The notes beneath the pieces are model-generated. The model saw only the letters and a list, made by a program, of their open reading frames with translations. It was not told the DNA's origin and searched no databases. 64,000 bases of DNA, from positions 168,968-232,967 of the forward strand of contig NZ_JOFS01000007.1 in the NCBI RefSeq assembly GCF_000719285.1, given 5' to 3'. The translations under genes and the position numbers were made by a program. Positions 27,673-36,997 of this stretch are shown one piece after another. Positions within the stretch are counted from its first letter, which is position 1. Each line of letters starts with the position of its first letter. Origin of the DNA: Streptomyces bicolor (GTDB lineage Bacteria > Actinomycetota > Actinomycetes > Streptomycetales > Streptomycetaceae).

Positions 27673-27797
27673 CCTGAGGGTCGTAAACCAGTCAGGTAAG
27701 TGATGGATCCGGTTCACGACAGGTGCGGACGTGGGCGGGGATCAGCGGCCGATCCCGTTCACGTCAGTGAATGATCAAGCGTTCAATGGCCTGGGGT

Positions 27798-27887
27798 GCG
27801 GCTCAAGGTTCTGTGACGCGGCTCAAGGTCTGGGGTGCGGTTCAAGGGTTGGGGGTGCGGCTCAAGGGTGCGTGATGCGGCTCATTC
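27798..27887. repeat. Five direct repeats of GCGGCTCAAGG at a 20-bp period
   Basis: The core GCGGCTCAAGG occurs at 27798, 27818, 27837 (GCGGTTCAAGG), 27857 and 27877 (ending diverged), spaced 20, 19, 20 and 20 bp. The 27673-27904 stretch holds these repeats and no gene. They lie just past the stop of the leftward response regulator. Function unknown. Confidence 0.7.
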
Positions 27888-27904
27888 CAGTGTTCGGTGG
27901 ACCG

Positions 27905-28567
27905 TCAGTGGATGATCCCGGTCCGCAGGGCCACGGCGACCATGCCGGCGCGGTCACCGGTGCCGAGCTTGCGGGCGATCCGGGCGAGGTGGCTCTTGAC
28001 GGTCAGCGCGGACAGGCCCATCGAGACGCCGATCGCCTTGTTCGACTGGCCCTCCGCCACCAGCCGCAGCACCTCGACCTCACGACCGGAGAGCTCGCGG
28101 TAGCCGCCCGGGTGGCTCGGGGCACCCGGGTGGCGACGGTGCATACGGGCGGCGGCAGCGCCGATGGGGGCGGCACCGGGCCGGGTGGGGAGCCCGACGT
28201 TGGTGCGGGTGCCGGTGACGACGTAGCCCTTCACACCGCCGGCGAGGGCGTTGCGCACGGCGCCGATGTCGTCGGCGGCGGACAGGGCGAGGCCGTTGGG
28301 CCAGCCCGCGGCGCGGGTCTCCGACAGGAGGGTGAGGCCGGAGCCGTCGGGCAGGTGGACATCTGCGACGCAGATGTCGCGGGGGTTGCCGATGCGGGGA
28401 CGAGCCTCCGCGATGGACGAGGCCTCGATGACGTCGCGCACACCGAGCGCCCACAGGTGGCGGGTGACGGTGGAGCGGACGCGGGGATCGGCCACGACCA
28501 CCATGGCGGTCGGCTTGTTCGGGCGGTAGGCGACCAGGCTTGCGGGCTGCTCGAGGAGAACGGACAC
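27905..28567 (-). CDS. Atypical response regulator with LuxR-type HTH
   Basis: A 220-residue orphan regulator. The N-terminal receiver-like domain has one clear Asp (ICVADVHLPDGSG), but the acidic pocket is reduced to a single Asp after the first strand (VVVADPRVRS), so phosphorylation is doubtful. The C-terminal HTH is standard NarL/LuxR (LSGREVEVLRLVAEGQSNKA then MGLSALTVKSHLARI). The GTG start is preceded by AGGAGG 4 nt upstream. No kinase gene is adjacent. It is conserved at this place in Streptomyces as far as I recall; the target genes are unknown. Confidence 0.8.
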   Translation of the reverse strand: MSVLLEQPASLVAYRPNKPTAMVVVADPRVRSTVTRHLWALGVRDVIEASSIAEARPRIGNPRDICVADVHLPDGSGLTLLSETRAAGWPNGLALSAADDIGAVRNALAGGVKGYVVTGTRTNVGLPTRPGAAPIGAAAARMHRRHPGAPSHPGGYRELSGREVEVLRLVAEGQSNKAIGVSMGLSALTVKSHLARIARKLGTGDRAGMVAVALRTGIIH

Positions 28568-28779
28568 CAGGCCTCCTGGGGTGCGGGGACGACTTCAAGG
28601 TCACAGTCGTCTTCGGCACCAAACCTGTGGCCCTTTAGAGAAAGATCACGATTTAGTGAGTAACAATTGGGGCAATTCGGACGCTTGGTCGATCGTTCGG
28701 TGAGCACATCGGCTCGATCAAGGACTGTTCCTGACCGAAAGTGGCCGTATCGACAAAGTGACGGTCAAGACGGTGGCGG

Positions 28780-29457
28780 TCAGCGGGACTGAGGATCACG
28801 GCGCTGCGGCAGCGTCACCACCGACGCGTCGCCCGGGCCCGCCGGCGGCAGCCCCGCGACCTGGGCGAGCAGATCGCACCAGGACGCCAGGTGGGCCGCC
28901 GTGTCCGGAACGCCGCCGAGGCCCTCGCGGGGCGTCCACGAGGCGCGGATCTCGATCTGCGAGGCCGCCGGGCGCTCGGACAGGCCGCCGAAGTAGTGGG
29001 AGCCGGCGCGCGTGACGGTGCCGCTCGCTTCGCCGTACGACAGCCCGCGCGCCTGGAGCGCGCCGGTCAGCCAGGACCAGCACACCTCGGGCAGCAGCGG
29101 GTCGGCGGCCATCTCCGGCTCCAGCTCCGCGCGCACCAGGGTCACCAGCCGGAAGGCACCCTGCCAGGCGTCGTGCCCGGCCGGGTCGTGCAGCAGCACC
29201 AGCCGGCCGTCGGCGAGATCCTGCTCGCCGTCGACGACCGTGGCCTCCAGCGCGTACGCGTACGGGGCGAGGCGCTGGGGCGCCTTGGTCTGCTCGACCT
29301 CGATCTGCGGGCGCAGCCGACTGTTGCGCAGGGCCTCGACCGCGGCCCGGAATGCCGCTGGAGCCGCACTGTGCGAATGCCGGTCCCCCTCCCCGGCCTC
29401 CTTCGCTTCATCCATTCCGCCCGTACCGTCCGACAGTCTTCCCTGAGCCGCAGCCAT
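28780..29457 (-). CDS. DUF3000 family protein
   Basis: A 225-residue actinobacterial conserved protein. The region from [20 protein letters not shown] to the end matches the DUF3000 family as I know it, including the conserved WSWLTGAL and [13 protein letters not shown] segments. There is no signal peptide or membrane helix. It is transcribed divergently from hemE with 135 bp between starts, a conserved arrangement. No function is known. The N-terminal 30 residues are low complexity, and an alternative ATG at 29415 is possible. The 212-bp gap downstream (28568-28779) is AT-rich for this genome and holds the response-regulator promoter. Confidence 0.75.
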   Translation of the reverse strand: MAAAQGRLSDGTGGMDEAKEAGEGDRHSHSAAPAAFRAAVEALRNSRLRPQIEVEQTKAPQRLAPYAYALEATVVDGEQDLADGRLVLLHDPAGHDAWQGAFRLVTLVRAELEPEMAADPLLPEVCWSWLTGALQARGLSYGEASGTVTRAGSHYFGGLSERPAASQIEIRASWTPREGLGGVPDTAAHLASWCDLLAQVAGLPPAGPGDASVVTLPQRRDPQSR

Positions 29458-29592
29458 GCCGGAAGGTTAAGGGGAACCGGGGCTTCGTGCTGGGCTAGAC
29501 ACCCCGTTCCCGGTGCCGGCGTGGCCGTCGCCGGGCGCCTCGTGCCGGACGGGCTGAAAGACGCGGACCGGCGTCGTGCGAGACTTGCCACC

Positions 29593-30654
29593 GTGAGTGC
29601 CAACACGCAGCCGACGCCGCCGACAGCCACCTACGACTCCGCCTTCCTCAAGGCGTGCAGGCGTGAACCCGTGCCGCACACGCCGGTGTGGTTCATGCGG
29701 CAGGCCGGGCGTTCGCTGCCGGAGTACCGCAAGGTGCGCGAGGGCATTCCCATGCTCGAGTCCTGCATGCGGCCCGAGCTGGTCACCGAGATCACCCTGC
29801 AGCCCGTGCGCCGGCACAACGTGGACGCGGCGATCTACTTCAGCGACATCGTCGTCCCGCTCAAGGCCATCGGCATCGACCTCGACATCAAGCCCGGCGT
29901 CGGCCCGGTCGTCGAGCGCCCGATCCGCACCCGCGCCGACCTGGCCCGGCTGCGCGACCTGACCCCCGAGGACGTCTCGTACGTCACCGAGGCGATCGGC
30001 CTGCTCACCGGCGAGCTCGGCTCGACCCCGCTCATCGGTTTCGCCGGCGCGCCTTTCACCCTCGCGAGCTACCTCGTCGAGGGCGGCCCGTCGCGTACGT
30101 ACGAGAACGCCAAGGCGATGATGTACGGCGACCCCGAGCTCTGGGCCGACCTGCTCGACCGCCTCGCGGACATCACCGCGGCCTTCCTCAAGGTGCAGAT
30201 CGAGGCCGGCGCCTCCGCGGTCCAGCTCTTCGACTCCTGGGTCGGCTCCCTCGCCCCGGCCGACTACCGGCGCTCGGTGATGCCGCACTCCGCGAAGGTC
30301 TTCGACGCCGTGGCCGGGTACGGCGTCCCGCGTATCCACTTCGGTGTCGGCACCGGCGAGCTCCTGAAGCTCATGGGGGAGGCCGGCGCGGACGTCGTCG
30401 GCGTCGACTGGCGCGTCCCGCTCGACGAGGCCGCCCGCCGCGTCGGCCCCGGCAAGGCGCTCCAGGGCAACCTCGACCCGACCGTCCTGTTCACCACCCC
30501 CGAGGCGATCGAGGCCAAGGCCCGCGAGGTCCTCGACGCGGCGGCGGGCCTGGAGGGTCACGTCTTCAACCTCGGCCACGGCGTCATGCCGTCCACGGAC
30601 CCGGACGCGCTGACCCGGCTCGTCGAGTACGTCCACACGCAGACGGCTAGCTAG
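29593..30654 (+). CDS. hemE: Uroporphyrinogen decarboxylase
   Basis: A 353-residue enzyme converting uroporphyrinogen III to coproporphyrinogen III, the last step shared by all heme routes. The N-terminal signature [16 protein letters not shown] is present, as are [15 protein letters not shown] with its Asp and the [17 protein letters not shown] motif. The C-terminal [12 protein letters not shown] is also conserved. Start GTG at 29593 lacks a good ribosome-binding site. Its stop is 7 bp from the stop of the convergent rhomboid gene. Works upstream of HemG and HemQ encoded at 34.7-36.9 kb. Confidence 0.95.
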   Translation: MSANTQPTPPTATYDSAFLKACRREPVPHTPVWFMRQAGRSLPEYRKVREGIPMLESCMRPELVTEITLQPVRRHNVDAAIYFSDIVVPLKAIGIDLDIKPGVGPVVERPIRTRADLARLRDLTPEDVSYVTEAIGLLTGELGSTPLIGFAGAPFTLASYLVEGGPSRTYENAKAMMYGDPELWADLLDRLADITAAFLKVQIEAGASAVQLFDSWVGSLAPADYRRSVMPHSAKVFDAVAGYGVPRIHFGVGTGELLKLMGEAGADVVGVDWRVPLDEAARRVGPGKALQGNLDPTVLFTTPEAIEAKAREVLDAAAGLEGHVFNLGHGVMPSTDPDALTRLVEYVHTQTAS

Positions 30655-30661
30655 AAAACGC

Positions 30662-31480
30662 TCACCACGTCGGCCGCGCCCGCCTGCCGAACAGCAGGCC
30701 GCGCGGCTCCGGTGGCGGCGGCGTGCCGGGGCGCAGCGGCCAGGCGAGCGCCATGCCGGACAGGAAACCCACGATGTGCGCCGCGTACGCCACCGTGCCC
30801 GCGGCCGTGACGCCCTCGCCGGACGAGTACACCGCCTGCAGCGCAAACCAGAACCCGAGCACCAGCCAGGCCGGCAGCCGCAGCGGCAGGAAGATCAGGA
30901 ACGGCACCAGGACCCAGACCCTGGCCCTCGGGTACAGCACGAGATAGGCGCCCAGGACACCCGCGATCGCCCCGGACGCACCGATCAGCGGGTCGGCGGA
31001 ATCGTCGTTGAGGAGGGCGAAGCCGTACGACGCCGCATAGCCGCAGACCACGTAGAAGAGGAAGTACCGCACGTGGCCCATGCGGTCCTCGATGTTGTTG
31101 CCGAAGATCAGCAGGAAGAGCATGTTGCCGAGCAGGTGCAGCCAGCCGCCGTGCAGGAACATCGCCGTGAAGACCGACAGCACGGGGGACTTGGCGTAGT
31201 CCGGCGGGCCGATCACACAGCCGGGGCCCTGTGGCCCGACGGCGACGTCGCCCGTGGGGACCGCCCTGGGCAACTGGTCGTGGATCAGTTCCCGGGGCAC
31301 CGCCGCGTAATGGTCCAGGAACGCCTGCAGATGACACAGCTGCGCCAGGCTGCTCTCACCGGCCACGGAGCCGGCTATGCCAGGCGTGGAGAGGAAGACG
31401 AGGACGTTCGCGGCGATCAGCGCGTAGGTCACCCAGGGGGTGCGGCGGACCGGGTTCACGTCATGGACGGGGATGACCAC
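30662..31480 (-). CDS. Rhomboid-family intramembrane serine protease
   Basis: About 272 residues with six or more membrane helices. The Ser-His pair is visible: nucleophile Ser in IGASGAIAG and catalytic His in AYAAHIVGFLSG. The helix-1/2 motif FLHGGWLHLLGNMLFL is also present. Rhomboids cut single-pass membrane proteins within the bilayer; substrates here are unknown. The start is uncertain: GTG at 31480 begins MVIPVHDVNPVRR, the form common in actinobacterial homologues. The frame stays open upstream to 31579 but is not homologue-like there. Confidence 0.8.
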   Translation of the reverse strand: MVIPVHDVNPVRRTPWVTYALIAANVLVFLSTPGIAGSVAGESSLAQLCHLQAFLDHYAAVPRELIHDQLPRAVPTGDVAVGPQGPGCVIGPPDYAKSPVLSVFTAMFLHGGWLHLLGNMLFLLIFGNNIEDRMGHVRYFLFYVVCGYAASYGFALLNDDSADPLIGASGAIAGVLGAYLVLYPRARVWVLVPFLIFLPLRLPAWLVLGFWFALQAVYSSGEGVTAAGTVAYAAHIVGFLSGMALAWPLRPGTPPPPEPRGLLFGRRARPTW

Positions 31481-31618
31481 GACAGGTATCTGCCCGGGAT
31501 GCGGGCCGCGAATACGTGCGGTGGGTCGGTGAACGTGGCCGTCGCCGCGTGCGTATGTCTCGGCAACCGCCCGCGGCACGGGGAAGGCGGGTCGCGGGGA
31601 CTACGTGAGGAACAGGCG

Positions 31619-31948
31619 ATGAACGACCGAGTTAATCCTCCGATCCACGCGTTGCCCGACGGTGAGGCCGAACTCGCCGTGGTGCTGCGGCTGCCCTGGG
31701 AAGACGTGGCCCGGCTGGGCCAGGAGGCCGGACGGCTTGCTTCGCAGATGCAGCGGCCGGTGACGTTGGACGAGGCCGTCAGCCATCGGTTGCGCTCCGC
31801 GCGGAGTGCTGCGCATGCGAAGCCGGCGGGGGAGCAGCCGGCTGCCGCCGCGATGCCGAGTGTGAGTGCGTCCGTGTCGTCGTTGCCTTCTCGGCCGCCG
31901 GCGGAGCAGGCTCGGCAGGCCATCGAGAGGATCAACGGATCCGCCTAG
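31619..31948 (+). CDS. Conserved small actinobacterial protein
   Basis: A 109-residue soluble protein. The N-terminal 60 residues are conserved-looking (PDGEAELAVVLRLPWEDVAR) with an amphipathic helix; the remainder is Ala/Ser/Pro-rich linker ending in EQARQAIERINGSA. No family with known function is recognised. ATG at 31619 has GAGG 9 nt upstream. It is divergent from the rhomboid gene and convergent with the next leftward gene. Confidence 0.6.
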   Translation: MNDRVNPPIHALPDGEAELAVVLRLPWEDVARLGQEAGRLASQMQRPVTLDEAVSHRLRSARSAAHAKPAGEQPAAAAMPSVSASVSSLPSRPPAEQARQAIERINGSA

Positions 31949-31957
31949 TCGCCGCAT

Positions 31958-32050
31958 GGGCGCGGGTAGTTGGGCGGCTGTGGGCTCGTTGTGGCTGGTC
32001 GCGCCCCCGCGGCGGAGCCGCACATCGATACAGGCCCGCGCCCTGGGGGC
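31958..32050. repeat. REP-like dispersed repeat, degenerate copy 3
   Basis: The gap between two convergent genes contains GGGCGCGGGTAGTTGGGCGG, then GTGGCTGGTCGCGCCCCCGC and GGCGGAGCCGCACATCGATA. These are degenerate forms of the intergenic repeat seen at 9903 and 26318, and typical of Streptomyces convergent gaps where they can form long hairpins. Confidence 0.45.
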
Positions 32051-32062
32051 CCGCGCCGCCCG

Positions 32063-33484
32063 TCAAGAAGTTGCGGCGTTCACTGCTTTCGCTGCCTTGC
32101 GGGCCGCCACCAGCACCGGGTCCCACACCGGTGAGAACGGGGGCGCGTATCCCAGGTCCAGGGACACCATCTGTTCCACCGTCATCCCGGCCGTCAGTGC
32201 CACCGCCGCGATGTCGACCCGCTTGCCCGCGCCCTCCCGGCCCACGATCTGCACGCCCAGCAGCCGGCCCGTGCGGCGTTCCGCGAGCATCTTGACCGTC
32301 ATCATGGCCGCGTCGGGGTAGTAGCCGGCGCGGCTCGTGGACTCGATCGTCGCCGTCACGAACTGCAGGCCCGCCCTGCGCGCGTCCTTCTCGCGCAGGC
32401 CCGTGCGGGCGATCTCCAGGTCGCAGACCTTGCTGACGGCCGTGCCGACCACGCCGGGGAACGTGGCGTAGCCGCCGGCCGCGTTCGTGCCGATGACCTG
32501 GCCGTGTTTGTTGGCGTGCGTGCCGAGGGCGATGTGGCGTTCCCGGCCGGAGACCAGGTCGAGGACCTCCACGCAGTCGCCGCCCGCCCAGATGTTCTCG
32601 TGGCCGCGCACCCGCATGGCCAGGTCGGTCAGCAGACCGTCGTGGTCGCCGAGGGGGAGGCTCGCGGCCCGCGCGAGGGTGGTCTCCGGGCGGACTCCGA
32701 TGCCGAGGACGACCACGTCCGCGGGGTACTCGGCGTCCTCCGTCGCCACCGCCCGCACCCGGCCGTCCCCGCCCGTGAGGATCTTGGTGACCTCGGCGTC
32801 GTTGACCATCGTGATGCCCAGGCCCGTCATGGCCTCGTGCACCAGGCGGCCCATGTCCGCGTCGAGCGTCGCCATGGGCTCGCTGCCGCGGTTGACGACC
32901 GTCACCTCGTAGCCGCGGTTGATGAGCGCCTCGGCCATCTCCACCCCGATGTAGCCGGCGCCGACCACCACAGCGCGCCGCCCACGCGTGCGTGCCAGCG
33001 TGTCGATGAGGGCCTGGCCGTCGTCGAGGGTCTGCACGCCGTGGACGCCGGGGGCGTCGACGCCCGGCATGTCGGGGCGGATCGGGCGGGCACCGGTCGC
33101 GATCACGAGTTTGTCGTACGACGTCCAGGACTCCGCGCCCGAATCGACGTCACGCGCGCGTACCCGGCCGCCCGGCACGTCGATCTCCGTGACCTCCGTG
33201 CGCATGCGCAGGTCGATGTCCCGCGCGCGGTGCTCCTCGGCCGTACGCGCGATCAGCTGGTCGCGGTCGGGGACGTCGCCGCCCACCCAGTACGGGATGC
33301 CGCAGGCCGAGAAGGAGGTGAAGTGGCCGCGTTCGAACGCCACGATCTCCAGCTCCCCGGCGCTCCTCAGCCGCCGCGCCTGCGACGCCGCGGACATCCC
33401 CGCGGCGTCGCCCCCGATCACGACCAGCCGCTCCCGCGTCCCCGGCACACCCCTCGCATCACTCCGCGCAGCGCTCATGCTCAT
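32063..33484 (-). CDS. FAD-dependent pyridine nucleotide-disulfide oxidoreductase, CoA-disulfide reductase type
   Basis: A 473-residue flavoprotein. FAD-binding GGDAAGMSAASQA is near the N terminus and NAD(P)-binding VVGAGYIGVEMAEAL near residue 170. The single redox Cys lies in FSACGIPY, as in CoA-disulfide reductase, NADH oxidase and persulfide reductase, rather than the CxxxxC of lipoamide reductases. The C-terminal dimerisation domain is complete. Likely reaction: NAD(P)H-dependent reduction of a CoA-linked or per-thiol disulfide; the exact substrate is not determinable. Alternative ATG at 33478. Confidence 0.8.
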   Translation of the reverse strand: MSMSAARSDARGVPGTRERLVVIGGDAAGMSAASQARRLRSAGELEIVAFERGHFTSFSACGIPYWVGGDVPDRDQLIARTAEEHRARDIDLRMRTEVTEIDVPGGRVRARDVDSGAESWTSYDKLVIATGARPIRPDMPGVDAPGVHGVQTLDDGQALIDTLARTRGRRAVVVGAGYIGVEMAEALINRGYEVTVVNRGSEPMATLDADMGRLVHEAMTGLGITMVNDAEVTKILTGGDGRVRAVATEDAEYPADVVVLGIGVRPETTLARAASLPLGDHDGLLTDLAMRVRGHENIWAGGDCVEVLDLVSGRERHIALGTHANKHGQVIGTNAAGGYATFPGVVGTAVSKVCDLEIARTGLREKDARRAGLQFVTATIESTSRAGYYPDAAMMTVKMLAERRTGRLLGVQIVGREGAGKRVDIAAVALTAGMTVEQMVSLDLGYAPPFSPVWDPVLVAARKAAKAVNAATS

Positions 33485-33511
33485 GCGAACACGCTACGGG
33501 CGCCTGGCATT

Positions 33512-34522
33512 TCAGGCCTGCGGGCCGCTCTGTTCGCCACCGGACTCGTCGTCCGCGCGCGTGGGGCCCGGCGCTTGGCGGGCGGTGGGAAGCGGGCCCC
33601 ATGTCGCCGTCGCGGGCGCCGTGGCGGGGCGGCGCGGCAGCCGGGGCCGCAGGACCTTCAGCCACAGCAGCACGATCAGCGCCGCCACCGCAGCGAAGGG
33701 CAGCACCGCGCCCAAGGCCACCGCGATCCAGCGCAGCATCGTCACGAACGCGTTCCAGCCGCCCGCGAGCGCGTCCAGGAAGCCGGGGTCGTCGTCCTTC
33801 GCGGCGGCCTTCTTCACCGGTGTCTCCGACAGGGTCAGGGTGATGGTGGCCAGGCTGGTGCGGTCCTTCAGGGACGACTGCTGGGCGAGCAGCGACTCCA
33901 GGTCGGCCTGGCGGCTGCTCAGCTCGCCCTCCAGCGTGACCACGTCGCTGAGCTTGGTCGCCTGGTCCATCAGCTCACGGATCCGGGCGACGCTGGCGCG
34001 CTGCGACTTGATGCGGCTCTCCACGTCGACGACCTGGTCGGTGACGTCCTGCGCCTTGGCGCTGCGCTCGATCAGCTTGCCCGCGCCCTCGAGTTCGGTG
34101 AGGACCTCGGCGTACCGGTCGACGGGTACGCGCAGGACGACGCGGGTGTGCTCGTGGCCCTCCTCGTCGCGTGTGGTGGTCTCGTTGCCGATGTAGCCGC
34201 CCGCGTCCTCGGTGGTGGTGCGGGCCTCGTCGAGGGCCTTCGGTACGTCCTTGACCTGCACGGTCAGGGAGGCGGTGCGGATGATGTGGCTCGTGGTGAC
34301 CTTGGGCGCCGCGCTCGCCTTGTCGGCGCCGGAGCCGCTGTCCGGGGCGCCCTCCTTCGCCCCTGCCTGTGAGTCCGCCTGCGCGGCCTCTCCCGCGGCG
34401 GCCTTGCTGTCGCCGCCCGACCCGGAGTCGTCCGAGGCGCTGCAGCCGGTGAGCGCGAGGGCAGCGGCCAGCAGGATGGCGGCCAGGGCCTGAACCGGTC
34501 GTACGGAACGTTGTGTGCGCAT
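33512..34522 (-). CDS. DUF4349 membrane-anchored lipoprotein
   Basis: A 336-residue exported protein. Lipobox LTGC places the lipidated Cys near residue 27. A Ser/Gly/Ala-rich linker leads to the DUF4349 domain (TTSHIIRTASLTVQVKDV, then GGYIGNETTTRDEEG), a long coiled-coil-like helix pair (AKAQDVTDQVVDVESRIKSQ) and one membrane helix at about residues 270-295 (AVLPFAAVAALIVLLWL). The Pro-rich tail is cytoplasmic. Envelope role unknown. It is divergent from hemG with 161 bp between starts. Confidence 0.8.
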   Translation of the reverse strand: MRTQRSVRPVQALAAILLAAALALTGCSASDDSGSGGDSKAAAGEAAQADSQAGAKEGAPDSGSGADKASAAPKVTTSHIIRTASLTVQVKDVPKALDEARTTTEDAGGYIGNETTTRDEEGHEHTRVVLRVPVDRYAEVLTELEGAGKLIERSAKAQDVTDQVVDVESRIKSQRASVARIRELMDQATKLSDVVTLEGELSSRQADLESLLAQQSSLKDRTSLATITLTLSETPVKKAAAKDDDPGFLDALAGGWNAFVTMLRWIAVALGAVLPFAAVAALIVLLWLKVLRPRLPRRPATAPATATWGPLPTARQAPGPTRADDESGGEQSGPQA

Positions 34523-34683
34523 GTGGGCGTACCCCCGAGGGTCGTCGTGACGACTGACGCTTCTTCGACGCCGGGGTCAGGCGGAACGTTGGCGGTGATC
34601 GGTCCCGATGCGGTCACGGTCAGGACTCGTGAAGGACACCGGGGCGCGCAGGGATTGTCAGTGGGGTCTGAGAGGCTGTGGAC

Positions 34684-36144
34684 ATGCGCGAAGAGGAGAG
34701 TCGTTCGGGTACGGGCCGGGTCGTCGTCATCGGGGGCGGGATCGCGGGGCTCGCGGCGGCCCACCGGCTGCTGGACGCCGGCCGGCAGGTGACCGTCCTG
34801 GAGGCGTCGGACCGCGTCGGCGGCAAGCTGCTGCCCGGCGAGATCGCGGGCGTCCGCGTGGACCTCGGCGCCGAATCGATGCTGGCCCGCCGCCCGGAGG
34901 CCGTCGCCCTAGCCCGCGAGGTGGGTCTCGCCGAGCGCCTCCAGCCGCCCGCCACCGCGACCGCCTCGATCTGGACCCGCGGTGCCCTGCGCCCCATGCC
35001 CAAGGGGCATGTGATGGGGGTTCCCGGCACCTCGTCCGCCCTCTCCGGCGTCCTGTCCGACGAGGGCCTGGCCCGCATCGACCGCGACGCCGACCTCCCC
35101 CGCACGGAGGTCGGGGACGACGTGGCGGTCGGCGAGTATGTGGCCGCACGGCTCGGCCATGAGGTCGTCGACCGCCTGGTCGAGCCCCTGCTGGGCGGCG
35201 TGTACGCGGGCGACGCGTACCGCATCTCGATGCGCTCGGCGGTCCCGCAGCTCTACCAGGCCGCGCGGACGCACGACTCCCTCACCGAGGCGGTCCGCGA
35301 GATCCAGACCAAGGCCGCCGCCAACCAGCAGACCGGGCCGGTGTTCATGGGCATCGAGGGCGGGGTGGGCCGGCTCCCGCTCGCCGTCGCCGAGTCGGTC
35401 CGCGCGCGGGGCGGCGAGATCGTGACCGGGGCGCCGGTGACGGAGCTGCGCCGTGTGGCACCCGCCGGGTGGCGCGTCGTCACCGGCGACCGGGTGCTGC
35501 ACGCCGACGCGGTCGTCGTCGCCGTACCCGCACCGGCCGCCGCCGCCCTCCTGCGCGCCGAGGCCCCCGAAGCCGCCACCGAGCTGGACGGGATCGAGTA
35601 CGCCTCGATGGCTCTGGTCACCCTCGCTTTCCGCCGCGCCGACACCGGCCTTCCCGCCGGCAGCGGCTTCCTGGTGCCGCCGGTCGACGGGCGCACCATC
35701 AAGGCGTCGACCTTCGCCTCCCAGAAGTGGGGCTGGATCGCCGACGAGAACCCGGACGTGGTCGTGTTGCGCACGTCCGTGGGGCGGTACGGCGAGACGG
35801 AGATCCTGGAGCGCGCGGACGACCACCTCGTCGACGTCTCACGACACGACCTCAAGGAGGCCACCGGCCTCGACGCCACCCCCCTGGAGACCCGCGTCAC
35901 CCGCTGGACCGACGGCCTGCCCCAGTACCCCGTCGGCCACTACGCGCGCGTGGCCCGCGTCCGCGAGCACGTCGCCAAGCTGCCCGGCCTCGCGGTGTGC
36001 GGCGCGCAGTACGACGGTGTGGGCATCCCGGCGTGCATCGCGAGCGCGTACGCGGCGGTGGACCAGCTGGAAGGAGACCTGAGCGGTGTGGAGGAGCTCA
36101 CCGCCAACCCGGTGCAGAGTCTGCACGGCGGAGCGGGAGAATAG
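34684..36144 (+). CDS. hemG: Coproporphyrinogen III / protoporphyrinogen oxidase (HemG/CgoX)
   Basis: A 486-residue FAD enzyme. The dinucleotide motif is [18 protein letters not shown] followed by [10 protein letters not shown], and the C-terminal FAD-contact is [18 protein letters not shown]. In actinobacteria this family (HemY/CgoX) oxidises coproporphyrinogen III to coproporphyrin III in the coproporphyrin-dependent pathway, consistent with hemQ directly downstream (5 bp gap). ATG at 34684 is chosen; an in-frame GTG at 34678 is possible. Confidence 0.9.
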   Translation: MREEESRSGTGRVVVIGGGIAGLAAAHRLLDAGRQVTVLEASDRVGGKLLPGEIAGVRVDLGAESMLARRPEAVALAREVGLAERLQPPATATASIWTRGALRPMPKGHVMGVPGTSSALSGVLSDEGLARIDRDADLPRTEVGDDVAVGEYVAARLGHEVVDRLVEPLLGGVYAGDAYRISMRSAVPQLYQAARTHDSLTEAVREIQTKAAANQQTGPVFMGIEGGVGRLPLAVAESVRARGGEIVTGAPVTELRRVAPAGWRVVTGDRVLHADAVVVAVPAPAAAALLRAEAPEAATELDGIEYASMALVTLAFRRADTGLPAGSGFLVPPVDGRTIKASTFASQKWGWIADENPDVVVLRTSVGRYGETEILERADDHLVDVSRHDLKEATGLDATPLETRVTRWTDGLPQYPVGHYARVARVREHVAKLPGLAVCGAQYDGVGIPACIASAYAAVDQLEGDLSGVEELTANPVQSLHGGAGE

Positions 36145-36149
36145 GGGAC

Positions 36150-36881
36150 ATGAGTGACGACGCCCCCACCACCGAGTCCGGCAGGATCCCGAACAAGGGC
36201 AAGCTGGCCAAGGACCTCAACGAGGTCATCCGCTACACCCTCTGGTCCGTCTTCAAGCTGAAGGACGTGCTCCCCGAGGACCGCGCGGGCTACGCCGACG
36301 AGGTCCAGGAGCTGTTCGACCAGCTCGCCGCCAAGGACGTGAAGATCCGCGGCACGTACGACGTGTCCGGGCTGCGCGCCGACGCCGACGTCATGATCTG
36401 GTGGCACGCCGAGACCAGCGACCAGCTGCAGGAGGCGTACAACCTCTTCCGCCGCACCAAGCTGGGCCGCGCGCTCACGCCGGTCTGGTCGAACATGGCG
36501 CTGCACCGCCCCGCGGAGTTCAACCGCTCGCACATCCCGGCGTTCCTCGCCGACGAGACGCCGCGCAACTACGTCAGCGTCTACCCCTTCGTGCGCTCCT
36601 ACGACTGGTACCTGCTGCCCGACGAGGACCGCCGCCGCATGCTCGCCGACCACGGCAAGATGGCCCGCGGCTTCCCGGACGTCCGCGCCAACACGGTCGC
36701 CTCGTTCTCGCTGGGCGACTACGAGTGGCTCCTGGCCTTCGAGGCCGACGAGCTCTACCGCATCGTCGACCTCATGCGCCACCTGCGGGCTTCGGAGGCC
36801 CGGATGCACGTCCGCGAAGAGGTGCCGTTCTTCACGGGGCGCCGGAAGTCCGTGGCCGAGTTGGTGGCCGGGCTCGCCTGA
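36150..36881 (+). CDS. hemQ: Coproheme decarboxylase (HemQ/ChdC)
   Basis: A 243-residue chlorite-dismutase-like protein that decarboxylates coproheme III to heme b, the last step of the coproporphyrin-dependent route. The proximal-His segment is [12 protein letters not shown], and the tyrosine region used for catalysis is [14 protein letters not shown]. The N-terminal 20 residues are flexible. AGGGGA lies close before the ATG. It is co-transcribed with hemG. A partial copy of its last ~38 bp lies 80 bp further downstream. Confidence 0.95.
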   Translation: MSDDAPTTESGRIPNKGKLAKDLNEVIRYTLWSVFKLKDVLPEDRAGYADEVQELFDQLAAKDVKIRGTYDVSGLRADADVMIWWHAETSDQLQEAYNLFRRTKLGRALTPVWSNMALHRPAEFNRSHIPAFLADETPRNYVSVYPFVRSYDWYLLPDEDRRRMLADHGKMARGFPDVRANTVASFSLGDYEWLLAFEADELYRIVDLMRHLRASEARMHVREEVPFFTGRRKSVAELVAGLA

Positions 36882-36996
36882 CCGGTTCTTTTCGGTGAGG
36901 CGAGGTCGGCCGGAGGGCCCGGGGTGGGTTGTCCCCCCGGGAGGTGCAGCACCGGGCGTCGGAAGTCCGTGGCGAGTCGGTCGCCCGGCTCGCCTG
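36843..36996 (+). repeat. Imperfect direct repeat of the hemQ 3' end
   Basis: The sequence from 36843, beginning CGGAAGTCCGTGGCCGAG and ending with the hemQ stop (CTCGCCTGA), recurs at 36960-36996 as CGGAAGTCCGTGGCGAG...CTCGCCTGA with a 1-bp deletion and a few substitutions. The second copy has no gene of its own; it lies just before the stop of the leftward peptidase gene. The spacer 36885-36959 has a G/C-rich potential hairpin. Confidence 0.7.
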
Positions 36997-36997
36997 A

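Noticed and set aside
27798..27887. Possible CRISPR-like array
   Set aside because: Repeat cores are only 11 bp with ~9-bp spacers of similar sequence, and no cas genes are nearby; these are plain tandem repeats.
31481..31579. Longer start for the rhomboid gene (from 31579)
   Set aside because: The extra N-terminal residues are Arg/His/Gly-rich and do not look like the family; the shorter form beginning MVIPVHDVNP fits better.
36843..36996. Active attachment site of an integrative element at hemQ
   Set aside because: No integrase, excisionase or element genes lie between or beside the two copies; kept only as a repeat or scar.
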